Assembly (NCBI RefSeq): GCF_008728515.1
Contig: NC_044977.1
Span: forward strand, 5,045,501-5,109,500
Length of the DNA stretch: 64,000 nt
From: Papio anubis
Lineage: Eukaryota > Chordata > Mammalia > Primates > Cercopithecidae
Direction of reading: 5' to 3'
Positions 1 through 8,164 of this stretch are shown here, piece by piece. The notes under the pieces were generated by a model. It was given only the letters and a program-made list of their open reading frames with translations, was not told the origin of the DNA and ran no database searches. Each line of letters starts with the position of its first letter. The first letter of the stretch is position 1. Made by a program: the position numbers and the translations under genes.

Positions 1-217
1 AATAATAAGAACACATGGATACAGGGGCAGGCATCACACTCTGGGGCCTGTTGCGGTGTGGGGGACCAGTGAAGGGACAGCATTAGGAGAAATACCTAAT
101 GTAGATGAAGAGTTGATGGGTGCAGCAAACCACCATGGCACATGTATACCTATGTAACAAACCTGCACATTCTGCACATATACCTCAGAACTTAAAAAGT
201 ATCAGAATAAAAAAAAG
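1..217 (+). mobile_element. L1PA-type LINE-1, 3' end fragment
   Basis: This is the terminal 3' UTR of a primate L1, cut by the window edge. It shows the typical order of blocks: a G-rich stretch, gagttgatgggtgcagca, catggcacatgtatac and gtaacaaacctgcaca, ending in an A-rich tail near 210. It is non-coding. Its divergence suggests a primate-age L1PA copy; the subfamily cannot be fixed from so short a piece. Confidence 0.9.
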
Positions 218-241
218 ACACTAAATATTTACTAATACATC

Positions 242-1190
242 ATTGTTTTGGCTTTTGTAATTTGGCAAGCAGGAAGGAATAGTATCCATTGTTGTTTTCT
301 CCCTTTGTTCTGCAAGCAAAAGGGAGGGTGATAGTGTTACAGGAGTCCATTGGTACCATTTTGCCAGCTGGAAATCTCTGCAAGTGCCATGATGTCTGCC
401 TGGGTCTCATTTGGGCTCACCAGGCTCACTCTGCCCACTTGGCCCAGCAGGCTGTGCTTGGTTGTACCTTGACCCAAATCCCTCGCCTGCTGCAGGTTCT
501 GTGTTCAGCCTGGCTTAACTGGGTGTGCCACAACCTGCTTCCACCTTGGAGACAGCATCTGGAAGAGGGGAACATGTTGGTGCCTGAAAACTCAAAGATG
601 CCAGCAACTGTGGAGCCCCAAGGCATATTACAGCTCGTGTGTGGCAAGTCCTGAAGTCTGAGCCCCCAAGAAATGTTATAGCTACTTTGGTCCCACCACC
701 TGCAGCCTGGTGAATGGTGCATGTTACTTCTAGTTTGGTCTTGCTAACCACAGCTTCGCAAGTTCTGTGTTCTTGTCCCCTGACCAAGAAGAATAAGGTA
801 TGCGGGCACCCAAGAATGAGTAGGGTGGAGAATTTTACTGGGTGACACAGGGGGGCCCATGAGTGAATAGCTTTTGTGTTGCATAGTCCAGAGTTTTTAT
901 GGGCTCAGAATGGGGAAGTGTGTGCTGATTGGTCCATGGGCAGGACTGGAAAAAGCACCATTTGATTGGCTAAAAGGCATTGAGGAAGTTCTCACTCAGG
1001 TCATGGACTCCACCCAGAACTGGTAGCTCAGTTTTCAGATTTTAAACTGCCTTTGACTGAAGGTTGGGTTTCACTGGGGACGTACCCCTATCTGCCTAGT
1101 AATCTGTGTCTCCTGTAACTATCATCATCACTGATTTTCTATGTACAGATTTCAATTCCAAACAAGGATATATGAGAATGTTCATTTCTC
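242..1190 (-). other. Possible unassigned LTR-like block
   Basis: About 950 bp that is GC-richer than its surroundings. It holds two inverted CCAAT boxes (tgattggtcc near 928 and ttgattggct near 961) 33 bp apart. This texture resembles a decayed class I retroviral LTR read on the minus strand, but I cannot name a family or find a target duplication. The ORFs here (289-654 + and the minus-strand ones at 426-787) have no recognisable domain and look like chance. It could also be unique non-coding DNA. Confidence 0.3.
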
Positions 1191-1275
1191 CAAACTGGTA
1201 AGAGAAAACATTAGATTTTTGTTTTTCAATGGCAAAACAATTAAGTACTGGTTTTAATTTTCAAATGCTAGTGAG

Positions 1276-1281
1276 ATCATA
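1276..1281. repeat. Provirus target-site duplication, left copy
   Basis: The six bases atcata directly precede the 5' LTR and recur at 9204-9209 directly after the 3' LTR. Six-base duplications are usual for betaretroviral (HML-type) integrases. The match shows that both LTR ends belong to one integration and have not been swapped with another locus. Confidence 0.93.
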
Positions 1282-1599
1282 TGCAGGGGCCTTTGAAAAC
1301 AGTATGCTGAGAATAGATAGGGCTGAAGGACAGTATCTCCAACTGAACTTTTAATGAACTCCCGTAGGCGCCAAGAAGGTGGGTAGATAAGAAAGAATAT
1401 AGAAACAAGGTACTGAGTAGAAGGTTACATGTGGGAAAAGAAAGTTTGTTTTGCATTGCATTCTTTCTGCTGACGTGAGGTTTATGGAGTATAAATAAAG
1501 TGAGGCGGAGGCTCTGAGTGCGGCCGCCATGTTCTCTGTGTGTCTTTGTCTTTGTGTGTGTTCTTTCATTCTCCACCACCCCCGGTGCGGCCCCCAACA
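1282..1599 (+). mobile_element. 5' LTR of the HML-like provirus (318 bp)
   Basis: Begins tgcaggggcc and ends cccccaaca, so it has the TG...CA ends that integrase requires. It is the same length as the 3' LTR and differs from it at two positions only: 1325 (G here, C at 8929) and 1380 (T here, C at 8984). At 318 bp it is short for an HML-type LTR. The minus-strand ORFs inside it are shadows. Confidence 0.95.
1471..1563 (+). promoter_or_regulatory. LTR core promoter and poly(A) signals
   Basis: In order: a CRE half-site in tgacgtgag (1471-1479); a TATA box that overlaps a poly(A) hexamer in tataaataaa (1490-1499, AATAAA at 1494-1499); a YY1-like gccgccatgtt (1523-1533) about 30 bp after the TATA box, near the expected start site; and a GT-rich stretch (1536-1563) that would suit a poly(A) downstream element. 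This implies that the hexamer lies in U3 and that R is very short, as in MMTV. The 3' LTR has the same set 7604 bp further on. The roles are inferred from motifs. Confidence 0.7.
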
Positions 1600-1601
1600 A
1601 G

Positions 1602-1619
1602 TGGCGCAGCGAGCAGGGT
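1602..1619 (+). promoter_or_regulatory. Primer binding site, degenerate lysine-tRNA type
   Basis: Two bases after the 5' LTR lies tggcgcagcgagcagggt. The first six bases and the later cagggt-like part resemble the complement of tRNA-Lys, with mismatches and a one-base length difference between them. A lysine primer fits the HML group, but the central mismatches leave the tRNA assignment uncertain. Confidence 0.6.
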
Positions 1620-1624
1620 CAGCA

Positions 1625-1633
1625 CGGGTGAGT
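1625..1633 (+). promoter_or_regulatory. Likely major splice donor of the provirus
   Basis: The sequence gggtgagta (GT at 1628-1629) lies between the primer site and gag and is an almost ideal 5' splice site. In retroviruses the donor used for env mRNA sits here. Its good state contrasts with the broken genes. Use of the site is inferred. Confidence 0.6.
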
Positions 1634-1713
1634 AGGGGAGAACAAGAAGGGGAACCCCCTAGGAGCGGGTAAGGCTCAGATATTGTTAAGGGGAACCTTC
1701 TTAAGCTTTCATT

Positions 1714-2345
1714 ATGGGAATTCCATCTCTCTGGCCTCAGAATATTTATGGCTGTTTCAAGGACTATTGCTGTCTATGGGAGTAGAAGTGAAAGAAAAAG
1801 ACTTTGAAGTGATTGTTTGCCCATGTTGAACAACATTGTTACTGGTTTCAGTATCAGACGAAAGTGCAGCTGAATCGCAGAGAATGGTTACAGGTAGTAA
1901 AAACTCTGCTTAGAGCTCTCCAGTTAGGGGATATTATGCCTCTAAAATTGTGGACCTTGTGTAACTCTATCACTCAGACATTAGAGTTACTTGAGACTGA
2001 TTCGAAGTGTGGTAATGTAGCCACAGGAGGAAAGGTATCTGAGGATTTGGAAAAATAAAATAAAATAAAATAAATCTGAAATGGAGCCCATTTGTGCCAG
2101 GGTAGCAAAAGGGGGAGAAGAGAAAAAGCCAGCTCTTCCTTCTTCTAAGGGAAATTCTGACATGCAGTGTATTATGGAAATGCTTCAACAAATATTACAG
2201 ATATATTCTTCTAATTCACCTTTGCGAGCTTTCCCTGTTTCTTTTTCTTCTGCCCTGTTAAAAGAGGATTTTCCAGAGCCTCCAATCCCCTGGCTTCCTT
2301 ATCTTTGCCTTTGTTTGGCAAAGTTGAAGCCCTGTTCACATCAGA
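1714..2345 (+). pseudogene. gag: gag, matrix region (broken)
   Basis: The probable gag start is the ATG at 1714. It is followed by a glycine codon, which fits N-myristoylation of a matrix protein. The first frame soon meets a stop; similarity continues in another frame from about 1813 to 2050 (basic, Trp/Leu-rich, matrix-like), ends in a taaaataaaa run at 2055-2075, and resumes at 2081 in a Pro/Ser-rich stretch. At least two frameshifts and several stops rule out a functional product. Homology then stops abruptly near 2345, where non-viral DNA begins. Confidence 0.75.
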
Positions 2346-2850
2346 CATACTTTAAATTTATACTAAACACCTGTTTAATATGTTAAAACCAGTGTATATG
2401 TATATCTTATTGTTTGTTAAAATATTATGAGTATTTCAATAGTCAATAAATAAACACATTAATATTAACTATTAATATTAATATAGTATTAATAACCCCA
2501 GCTAGGAAATTGTTATGTTATAGGGGTGCATAGGTTCCACCAATTTACACTCCAAACAGAAGTTGAGTATTCGAGTTCCTTAACACATTAACTACCTCTT
2601 GATATTTTCTGTGTTTTTAAATTTTAACCATTGTATTGTGTATGTAATGATTCTCAATTTGGTATTAATATACATATTTCCTAGTGAGTAATGATGTTAG
2701 ACATATAGGTTTATTGTCATTTCTTTGTTCTGCTACTTTTGGTTGGGTTATTTGCCTTTTCTTATTAATATGTTGAGATTCTTTATATTTGGGGATATGA
2801 GTATTATTATATATTATATATACTTTTAATTAAAAAAAAAAAATTTTTAA
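2346..2850 (-). mobile_element. Non-retroviral block in gag: old LINE-1 fragment, antisense
   Basis: AT-rich DNA of about 500 bp that splits gag. From about 2500 to 2830 it follows the reverse complement of the L1 3' ORF2 region: a caccaatttacactcca-like start, then tagtgagtaatgatgtt, then a gttatttgccttttctt-like part. Divergence is high, as expected for an old L1M-type copy. The flanking gag parts resume on either side. The ends are set by loss of similarity and are good to perhaps 30 bp. No target duplication or poly(A) tail marks it as a later insertion. Confidence 0.75.
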
Positions 2851-2852
2851 GG

Positions 2853-3465
2853 AGCTGGATCTGTTTCCAATTATTTGTGCTTCTTTTGCTCCTAATGCTT
2901 AGTTTTCAAATGGTGGCAATAATGTCCAATTTAATGCCTTACAAATTAAATTTTTAAAAAGAAATGAAAGCTGCCATTTCTAACTATGGATCTCAATCTC
3001 CTTTTATCCTTGGTCTTCTTGATGTTTTTTCATCAGAAAATTTGATGATTCCTATAGACTGGAAGACTTTGGGGAAGGCTTTTCTTGATCGTTGTCAGTG
3101 GTTACAATTGCACAGCTGGTAAATGAACAAGGCACATGTATAGGCTAGAAAAAATATTATGTGTGATCCCCCTGGACCCACTGAGGAACAACTCACAGGC
3201 ACGGGCCAATATGCTACTCTCAATGCTCAGGCTGGTTTAGATGATGTTGCCTTTACTCAAATCAAGACTTTGTTTTTAAGGGCATAAAATAAGGTAGAGA
3301 TAACAGGAAAATCTTCCCTTTCCTCTGTGAAGATTTTATAGGGCACAAATAAACAATATTCAGATTTCGTAGCCCGTCTTCAGGATGCTGTCTTCAAAAT
3401 TGTGGGTGCTGGCCTTGCTTCAAAAATTTTGTTATAAACATTGTCTTTTAAAAATGCTTATACTG
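2853..3465 (+). pseudogene. gag: gag, capsid region (broken)
   Basis: Translated pieces in more than one frame give capsid-like sequence, including a block rich in Trp and Leu around 3060-3120 and a major homology region near 3345-3410 (YSDFVARLQDAV). In-frame stops occur, among them TAA and TAG codons near 3120-3150 and 3285-3345. The major homology region is essential for particle assembly in retroviruses. Here it is recognisable but lies in a broken frame. Confidence 0.78.
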
Positions 3466-3474
3466 ACTGTTAAA

Positions 3475-3880
3475 AATTGTTAAAATCGTTAAAGGCCAAT
3501 GGGGCCCATTTAGATAAATATATTAAAACTTGTGTTAGTGTTGGAGGGGCTATTTATGATGCTCAATTATTTGCTGGAGCTTTGTCTAAAGCCTTAAAAG
3601 GAAATAACAAACAAGGTGTTTGTTTACAGTGTGGTAAACCTAGACATTTCAAAAAAAGGAATGTCATAAAAATTGAACACTTTTATCCCTCAAGGCAGAA
3701 AGCTGCCTTCAGAGGTGTACAAATGTTGTGGTAAAGGTCGACATTGGACAAATAAATGTCATTTCAAAACTGATAAAAGTGGAAATTTACTGTCTCCTCT
3801 CCTGGGAAATGGGAGCCGGGGCCCACAGGCTTGGGGCCCCAACAGTTTATGTCACCAGGTCTGAAAGTGTAGTTGGTTTA
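3475..3880 (+). pseudogene. gag: gag, nucleocapsid zinc knuckles (both degraded)
   Basis: Two CCHC-type knuckles can be seen. The first (CLQCGKPRHFKK, about 3627-3662) has its Cys-Cys-His, but the A-run at 3651-3657 shifts the frame before the last Cys. The second (YKCCGKGRHWTNKC, about 3716-3759) lies in another frame and has Tyr where the first Cys is expected. Nucleocapsid knuckles bind genomic RNA; neither one here is complete. The reading changes frame at about 3660. Confidence 0.78.
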
Positions 3881-3964
3881 TCAGTCTTTACAAATGAGAA
3901 ATATAAGAAAGGAAAAAAATGCACAAACTAACTAGGTTTCTTGTAATAAATGACTAAACTAGTC

Positions 3965-4685
3965 AAAGGACCAAAAAATACAAGATCAACATGACTCTGA
4001 AGGATGTGAGATTATGGTTCTGCACTTGTTACATTAAAGAGCTAAAATTAATAGATGTAATATTAACCATAATAACAGTAATAATAGCCATAGTATACTG
4101 AGTACTTACTATGTGTCTACTACTGTGAAAAAATCTTCACTTGCATTTAGTTCTTCCAACATCCCTTTAAGACTGACAAATTTTATAATTATTACCATTT
4201 TGTAGACAGGAAAACAGAGTTAAGACAGTTTTATAAATGTATCCAAGGTCATATAGCTATTATATTTTGAAAATATGACTTTCTGTCCCCAGAGCTTACA
4301 TGCTTAACCCTTTCCTCTAGACTGCTCTATAAAGTACAAAAATGGTAGTCACCCTCCTTGGAATAATCGGAGAAAAGAAAAATCAATAACTAAGTAAAAG
4401 TTGTATCTCAGCACCAGATCAAATCCCAATTTCAAGTATCCATTTAGCCTTGGATAGCATCACAGTGTTTTGAAAACCAAAATCCGTTGAGTATTTTGTG
4501 GTCCACCATCTTTTACAAAGCAGATACTCTATTGAATAGTAAGCTACGAACTGAATTTCTGTACCTGTAATCACCTTATTTGTTTACAAATATTTGTTAT
4601 TGACTAAATCTGCATACGATACCCAGTGAACAATGGCCTACAACATTAAGGAATAAATTCAAGTCCTCCTTAAGGATCCCACACC
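3965..4685 (+). other. Non-retroviral host DNA block inside the provirus
   Basis: About 700 bp between gag nucleocapsid and the dUTPase domain shows no retroviral similarity on either strand. It contains a MIR (listed separately) and AT-rich flanks that resemble ordinary genomic DNA. Retroviral sequence resumes near 4690. The left edge is uncertain by about 80 bp. No target duplication or A-tail is evident at the edges, so it does not look like a simple transposon insertion. Confidence 0.72.
4096..4330 (+). mobile_element. MIR (ancient mammalian SINE) within the provirus
   Basis: The order of landmarks follows the MIR consensus: ctgagtacttactatgtg, then an attattaccattttgtaga core with ggaaaacagag, then ccaaggtcatatagct, then agagcttacatgcttaacc. 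Divergence is high, as usual for MIR. MIR stopped transposing well before the primate radiation, so its presence between retroviral gag and pro cannot reflect a later MIR insertion. Confidence 0.85.
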
Positions 4686-4689
4686 TTAC

Positions 4690-4965
4690 CCCAGTTTCTC
4701 AGCTTTATGTGGCAACTAAGCAGAGCGCCGCTGCTGACTTAGTTATTACTCAGCCTTATACTTTGTCTCCTAATAGAGAAGTATATAAATTAGCTATTAG
4801 AGAGTGTGGCCCTTTGCCAAAAGGACATGATGTTACTAATAAAAGTCTTATTATGGTTCAAGTCTCACAATTTATATGCCTAGAGGCAGGGGAACGTATT
4901 CTCAATAGGGAGGATTTGGTAGCACAGAAAAAACTGTTTTTTGGGAAACTTTAGTTTCTAATCAA
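4690..4965 (+). pseudogene. dUTPase domain of gag-pro
   Basis: An open stretch of about 80 codons (4709-4951) shows the N-terminal dUTPase motif around SAAADLVIT, followed by a LSPNREVYKL-like strand and a GPLPKG turn. Betaretroviruses carry dUTPase in the pro frame, where it removes dUTP during reverse transcription. The C-terminal part of the domain is missing or in another frame, and the C-terminal motifs of a complete enzyme are not visible. Confidence 0.72.
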
Positions 4966-5340
4966 AAGCCCTTATGTTCAGTGTATATTAATGGAATAGT
5001 TTTTAAAGGGTTAATTGATATGGGGGTAAATATGTCTATTATTTGTTTAAATTAGAGGCCTATACAATAGGAAAAAAGACAAGTTGCAATTATACTCACT
5101 GACTTGGGTGCTGCTTCTGTGGTTTATCAAGACGTAGAACCTTTAACCTGTGTCGGTCCTAAAGGTCAACAAGGTCAAGTGGTTTTTTTTTTTTTATATT
5201 GTTCCTATCAATAGTAATTTTTGGAAACAAGATCTTTCACAACAATTTGCTGCTTTTTTAAACATTCCTCATATTTCCTCAACTGCCAAAAATAAAATGT
5301 TCAAAATGGGCTACAATCCTTTAAACCCATAGCCACCACT
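4966..5340 (+). pseudogene. pro: Aspartic protease (pro), inactive
   Basis: The flap and active-site region can be read, but the catalytic triplet is Asp-Met-Gly (codons 5017-5025, context GLIDMG) where retropepsins need Asp-Thr/Ser-Gly. A TAG near 5054 and a TAG near 5069 follow within about 50 bp. After a T-run at 5182-5193 the C-terminal part continues (5150-5329) and ends with a glycine-patch-like KMGYNPLNP. Protease activity is excluded both by the active-site change and by the stops. Confidence 0.75.
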
Positions 5341-5960
5341 CCTATTTATGTGAAACAGTGACCATTATTTAAAGAAATACTTAGGACTCTAAAAGAGTAA
5401 GTCAAAAAACAAATGGCCAAGAGGAATATAAAGCCACGTATTTCTGCATGGAATTCCCGTCTTTGTCTTGTCTTAAAACTATAAATGTTTACATTAAACC
5501 TAGGGAAAGTTTACAGCCTGGTCTTCCTAATCCTGCCCTTATCCCACAAAGTTAAAAATTAATGGTCATAGATCTCAAAAATTGTTTTTTCTCTATTCAG
5601 TTACAACATCTTTTTTCTATTCTAGAAGGAGACAGTCACTTGGACAGCTCACGTCATTTAACTCCTTTGGCTTTACAGAAACTCCAGCTTGTGGAAGAGC
5701 AACTTCAAAAGGCTCATTTACATTATATCCTTCCCGATGTTCCCCTTTCCCTTTGTTTATTTCATACTTTACATTCTCCTACAGGAATGATTCATCAGAC
5801 CAATCAACGGCTAAAATGGATCTTTTTGTCCAATAAAACATCTAAACACTTGGCTACTTATATCGATCGTTTAGCTAAACTAATCATCAAAGGACGGTAT
5901 CACTGTCGACAACTTTGGGGAGGAAATCCTTCCTTAATTATCTCTCAATTCACTCATAGT
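5341..5960 (+). pseudogene. pol: Reverse transcriptase (pol), core deleted
   Basis: The fingers region is present in broken frames (KPRISAWNS near 5435). The ORF at 5562-6083 opens with the palm motif A (VIDLKNCFFSIQL), which carries the first catalytic Asp. It then jumps at about 5625-5665 to thumb/connection sequence (LTPLALQKLQLVEEQLQKA). The part of the palm that should carry the YxDD box is absent, so several hundred bases are deleted here. The deletion alone abolishes polymerase activity. Confidence 0.82.
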
Positions 5961-6345
5961 CAAATCACTTATCTTCTTGCAACTTCTGATTCTTGGCAAA
6001 AAGCTTCATCAATCTTGAGTTACAGTTTATCCTTATCCCTCGGTACAACAGGGAGAATTGTTTGCTGTTCTAATGATCTTACTTGATTTCCCTACTACTG
6101 GTTGTAACATTGTTAGTGATTCTCAATACACCGTTTATATTACTTCTTATATTTCTCAGGCCACTTTACCTCTTTGTGCTACTTCTTCTCTTCAAAAATT
6201 CTTTTCTTTGTTATCCTTTACTTTGAGCCAACGTCGAGCTCCTTTATTCATCACTCATCTTCGTTCTCATTCTCAACTGCCTGGACCATTAGTTCATGAA
6301 AATACTCAGATTGATTCACTTCTAATTGGCCACTTGCAGGCTGCA
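5961..6345 (+). pseudogene. pol: RNase H domain (partial, frameshifted)
   Basis: The segment holding the first catalytic Asp is missing or scrambled around 6020-6045. A frameshift near 6055 moves the reading to a second frame, where the Glu motif (ELFAVL) and the Asp motif (NIVSDSQYTVY, about 6109-6141) are clear. A C-terminal His region follows (HLRSHSQLPGPL, about 6256-6291). RNase H removes the RNA strand during reverse transcription; this copy lacks part of its active site. Confidence 0.75.
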
Positions 6346-7154
6346 GAACAAGAACATGCTCTACATCACACTAATAGTTCTGGCCTTCAACGACGGTTTC
6401 ATTTAACTCGTAAATAAGCTCGTTCTCTCATTCAAGCTTGTCCTTTCTGTGCTCCTTTGAGCATTCCATCCTTCCATCCTGGAGTTAACCTGAGAGGTAC
6501 TCAAGTTAATCAAATTTGACAAATGGATGTTATACATATTCCTTCTTTTGGACGATTAAAGTATGTTCATCATACCATTGATACTTTTTCTCATTTTCAA
6601 TGGGCCACTCCGTTGCCATCTGAGAAAGCTGATTCTGTTATTACACATCTCTTAACTTGTTTTGCCATTATGGGCATTCCTTTTATACTTAAAACTGATA
6701 ATGCCCCTGCCTATGTCTCTCATAAATTACAAGTTTTCTTACAGCAATACAATATTCAACATATCACCGGGATCCCGGGCAACAGTCAAGGTCAAGCCAT
6801 CATTGAACGCACAAATTTAACTTTAAAAACTCAACTATTAAAACAAAAAGGGGGAAATGAACCCCCTCCAAAAAACCAGATTTTTTTGAAGGTTAACCTT
6901 TCTACCTTAATTTTTTTGATTTTGAAGGTTCTTTTTACCTTAATTATTTTTTGAATCAATGGAGACAATTGCAAGACTCTGCTGTCGTAACCCATCTTTC
7001 CTCAACTCCCTCGGTGATAGTCCCTGCTGACAGTTTAAAGGTTTGGTATCCTAATGAAGAAGGTAAGTATGTTCAAGGGCAAGTTCTAAAACAGGGACGG
7101 GGCTATGCTCTTGTCCTTACAGGGAGTGGACCTGAGTGGTTTCCTACAAGATGA
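6346..7154 (+). pseudogene. pol: Integrase (pol C-terminus), catalytic triad preserved
   Basis: The N-terminal zinc region is visible (His residues near 6355-6366, CPFC near 6441) but is cut by TAA at 6415-6417 and TGA at 6517-6519. The core ORF (6523-6951) keeps the full D,D-35-E triad: Asp codons at 6526-6528 and 6697-6699, Glu at 6805-6807, with exactly 35 residues between the last two. A tandem duplication at about 6884-6952 breaks the frame. The C-terminal DNA-binding part lies in the next ORF (6951-7151) with VWYPNEEGKY and ends GPEWFPTR. It cannot make one protein. Confidence 0.88.
6845..6857 (+). promoter_or_regulatory. Internal polypurine tract in integrase
   Basis: Thirteen purines, aaaaagggggaaa, followed by tga. 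The element's own 3' polypurine tract (8873-8885) is aaaaggggggaaa followed by tgc, so the two differ at one of 13 positions. Lentiviruses use a central tract inside integrase to start a second plus strand. Here a coding constraint (Lys-Gln-Lys-Gly-Gly) may explain the likeness equally well. Confidence 0.45.
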
Positions 7155-7159
7155 TTGAA

Positions 7160-8160
7160 ACCCTGTTGAAAAGAAAACTGGATTCAGCATGCATTTCTTC
7201 CTTTGTTAGATGTGCCTCGGCGGGGGACTTATTTCTCTTAGTGAGGCTTTGTATGAATATTGGACTTATATTCCCTTTCCACCCTTGTATCAGAGAGTCG
7301 CCTGGGAGGAGGCGAAAATTAAGGTTTTCACCAATAACATTACTTGGATGCCGTCCCCCTATATGGACAAGGACAACATAGAACGAAAAACAGCAATTAT
7401 AATCAGCACATACCAATTTGGAGTGGAAGGACTTCCAATATGTATGGGAAATAGTCCTCATTGTCTCCGAAAATCGCATGAAGCTTGGGCTGTTTGTTAT
7501 AATCATAGTCATGTGGCTGCTAATACTGTTATTATTGTAACTAGTTTTTAATATAATCATACTGTATATAGTAATGAAACTATTCCTAGTTCTTTACTTT
7601 TTTGTCCTATTCTAGAGGTTTCTCCTAATATTGAGGTGCTGGAGTGACAACAATGTCGGGGAACTAAACCCCGGATTTTATTAGAATACAATGGGATGCA
7701 AATAACTGATTGAAGTGTGCACGGTGATTTTCAAATAAAATTTAGTCACATACCTTTGAAATAGCACCGGGTAAATAAAAGTATTGCTGCTAACAGTAAT
7801 GAAACCTTGGTATGGCATGAAGGAGGCTTGAAGTACAGAGTTATTTTTGGAAGTTGTTAGTTGCAGGCGATGCCATTAGCACTTTTGTGGGGAATATGCC
7901 CCTTAATCTTTCTAACCCGAATAACTCCTTTCATATTCAATTATATCGGAATACCTCCTGATATATTATTGCTTGTGTCCGTGAGCCCTACCTATTATTA
8001 GTAGGAAATTTGACATGGGATAATTTTACGGGGATTGTTAATTGTACAGATACGTGTACATTTTTGTCTTGCCTCAATCATTCCTGGTGGCACAACTTTA
8101 CTGGGGATATTTATATCCTCAGGGCTCGTAAGGAAATTTGACTACCTGTTAACCTTACGC
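7160..8160 (+). pseudogene. env: env surface subunit (SU), fragmentary
   Basis: The longest open piece (7210-7548) has SU-like sequence rich in Trp, Tyr and Pro, with a PPICMG-like PICMGNSPHC stretch and several N-glycosylation motifs. No convincing signal peptide precedes it. After 7548 the reading passes through many stops (for example near 7645, 7711 and 7761) and becomes recognisable again at about 7975-8140, with a Cys-rich TDTCTFLSC stretch. The gene overlaps the pol end by little or nothing. The product would be non-functional. Confidence 0.72.
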
Positions 8161-8164
8161 GACC

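Noticed and set aside
289..787. Overlapping ORFs on both strands rich in Cys and Trp
   Set aside because: No domain, no splice context, and the region looks like a non-coding LTR-type block.
3990..4650. MIR block as a later insertion into the provirus
   Set aside because: MIR was extinct long before an insertion with 0.6 per cent LTR divergence, and no target duplication is visible at the block edges.
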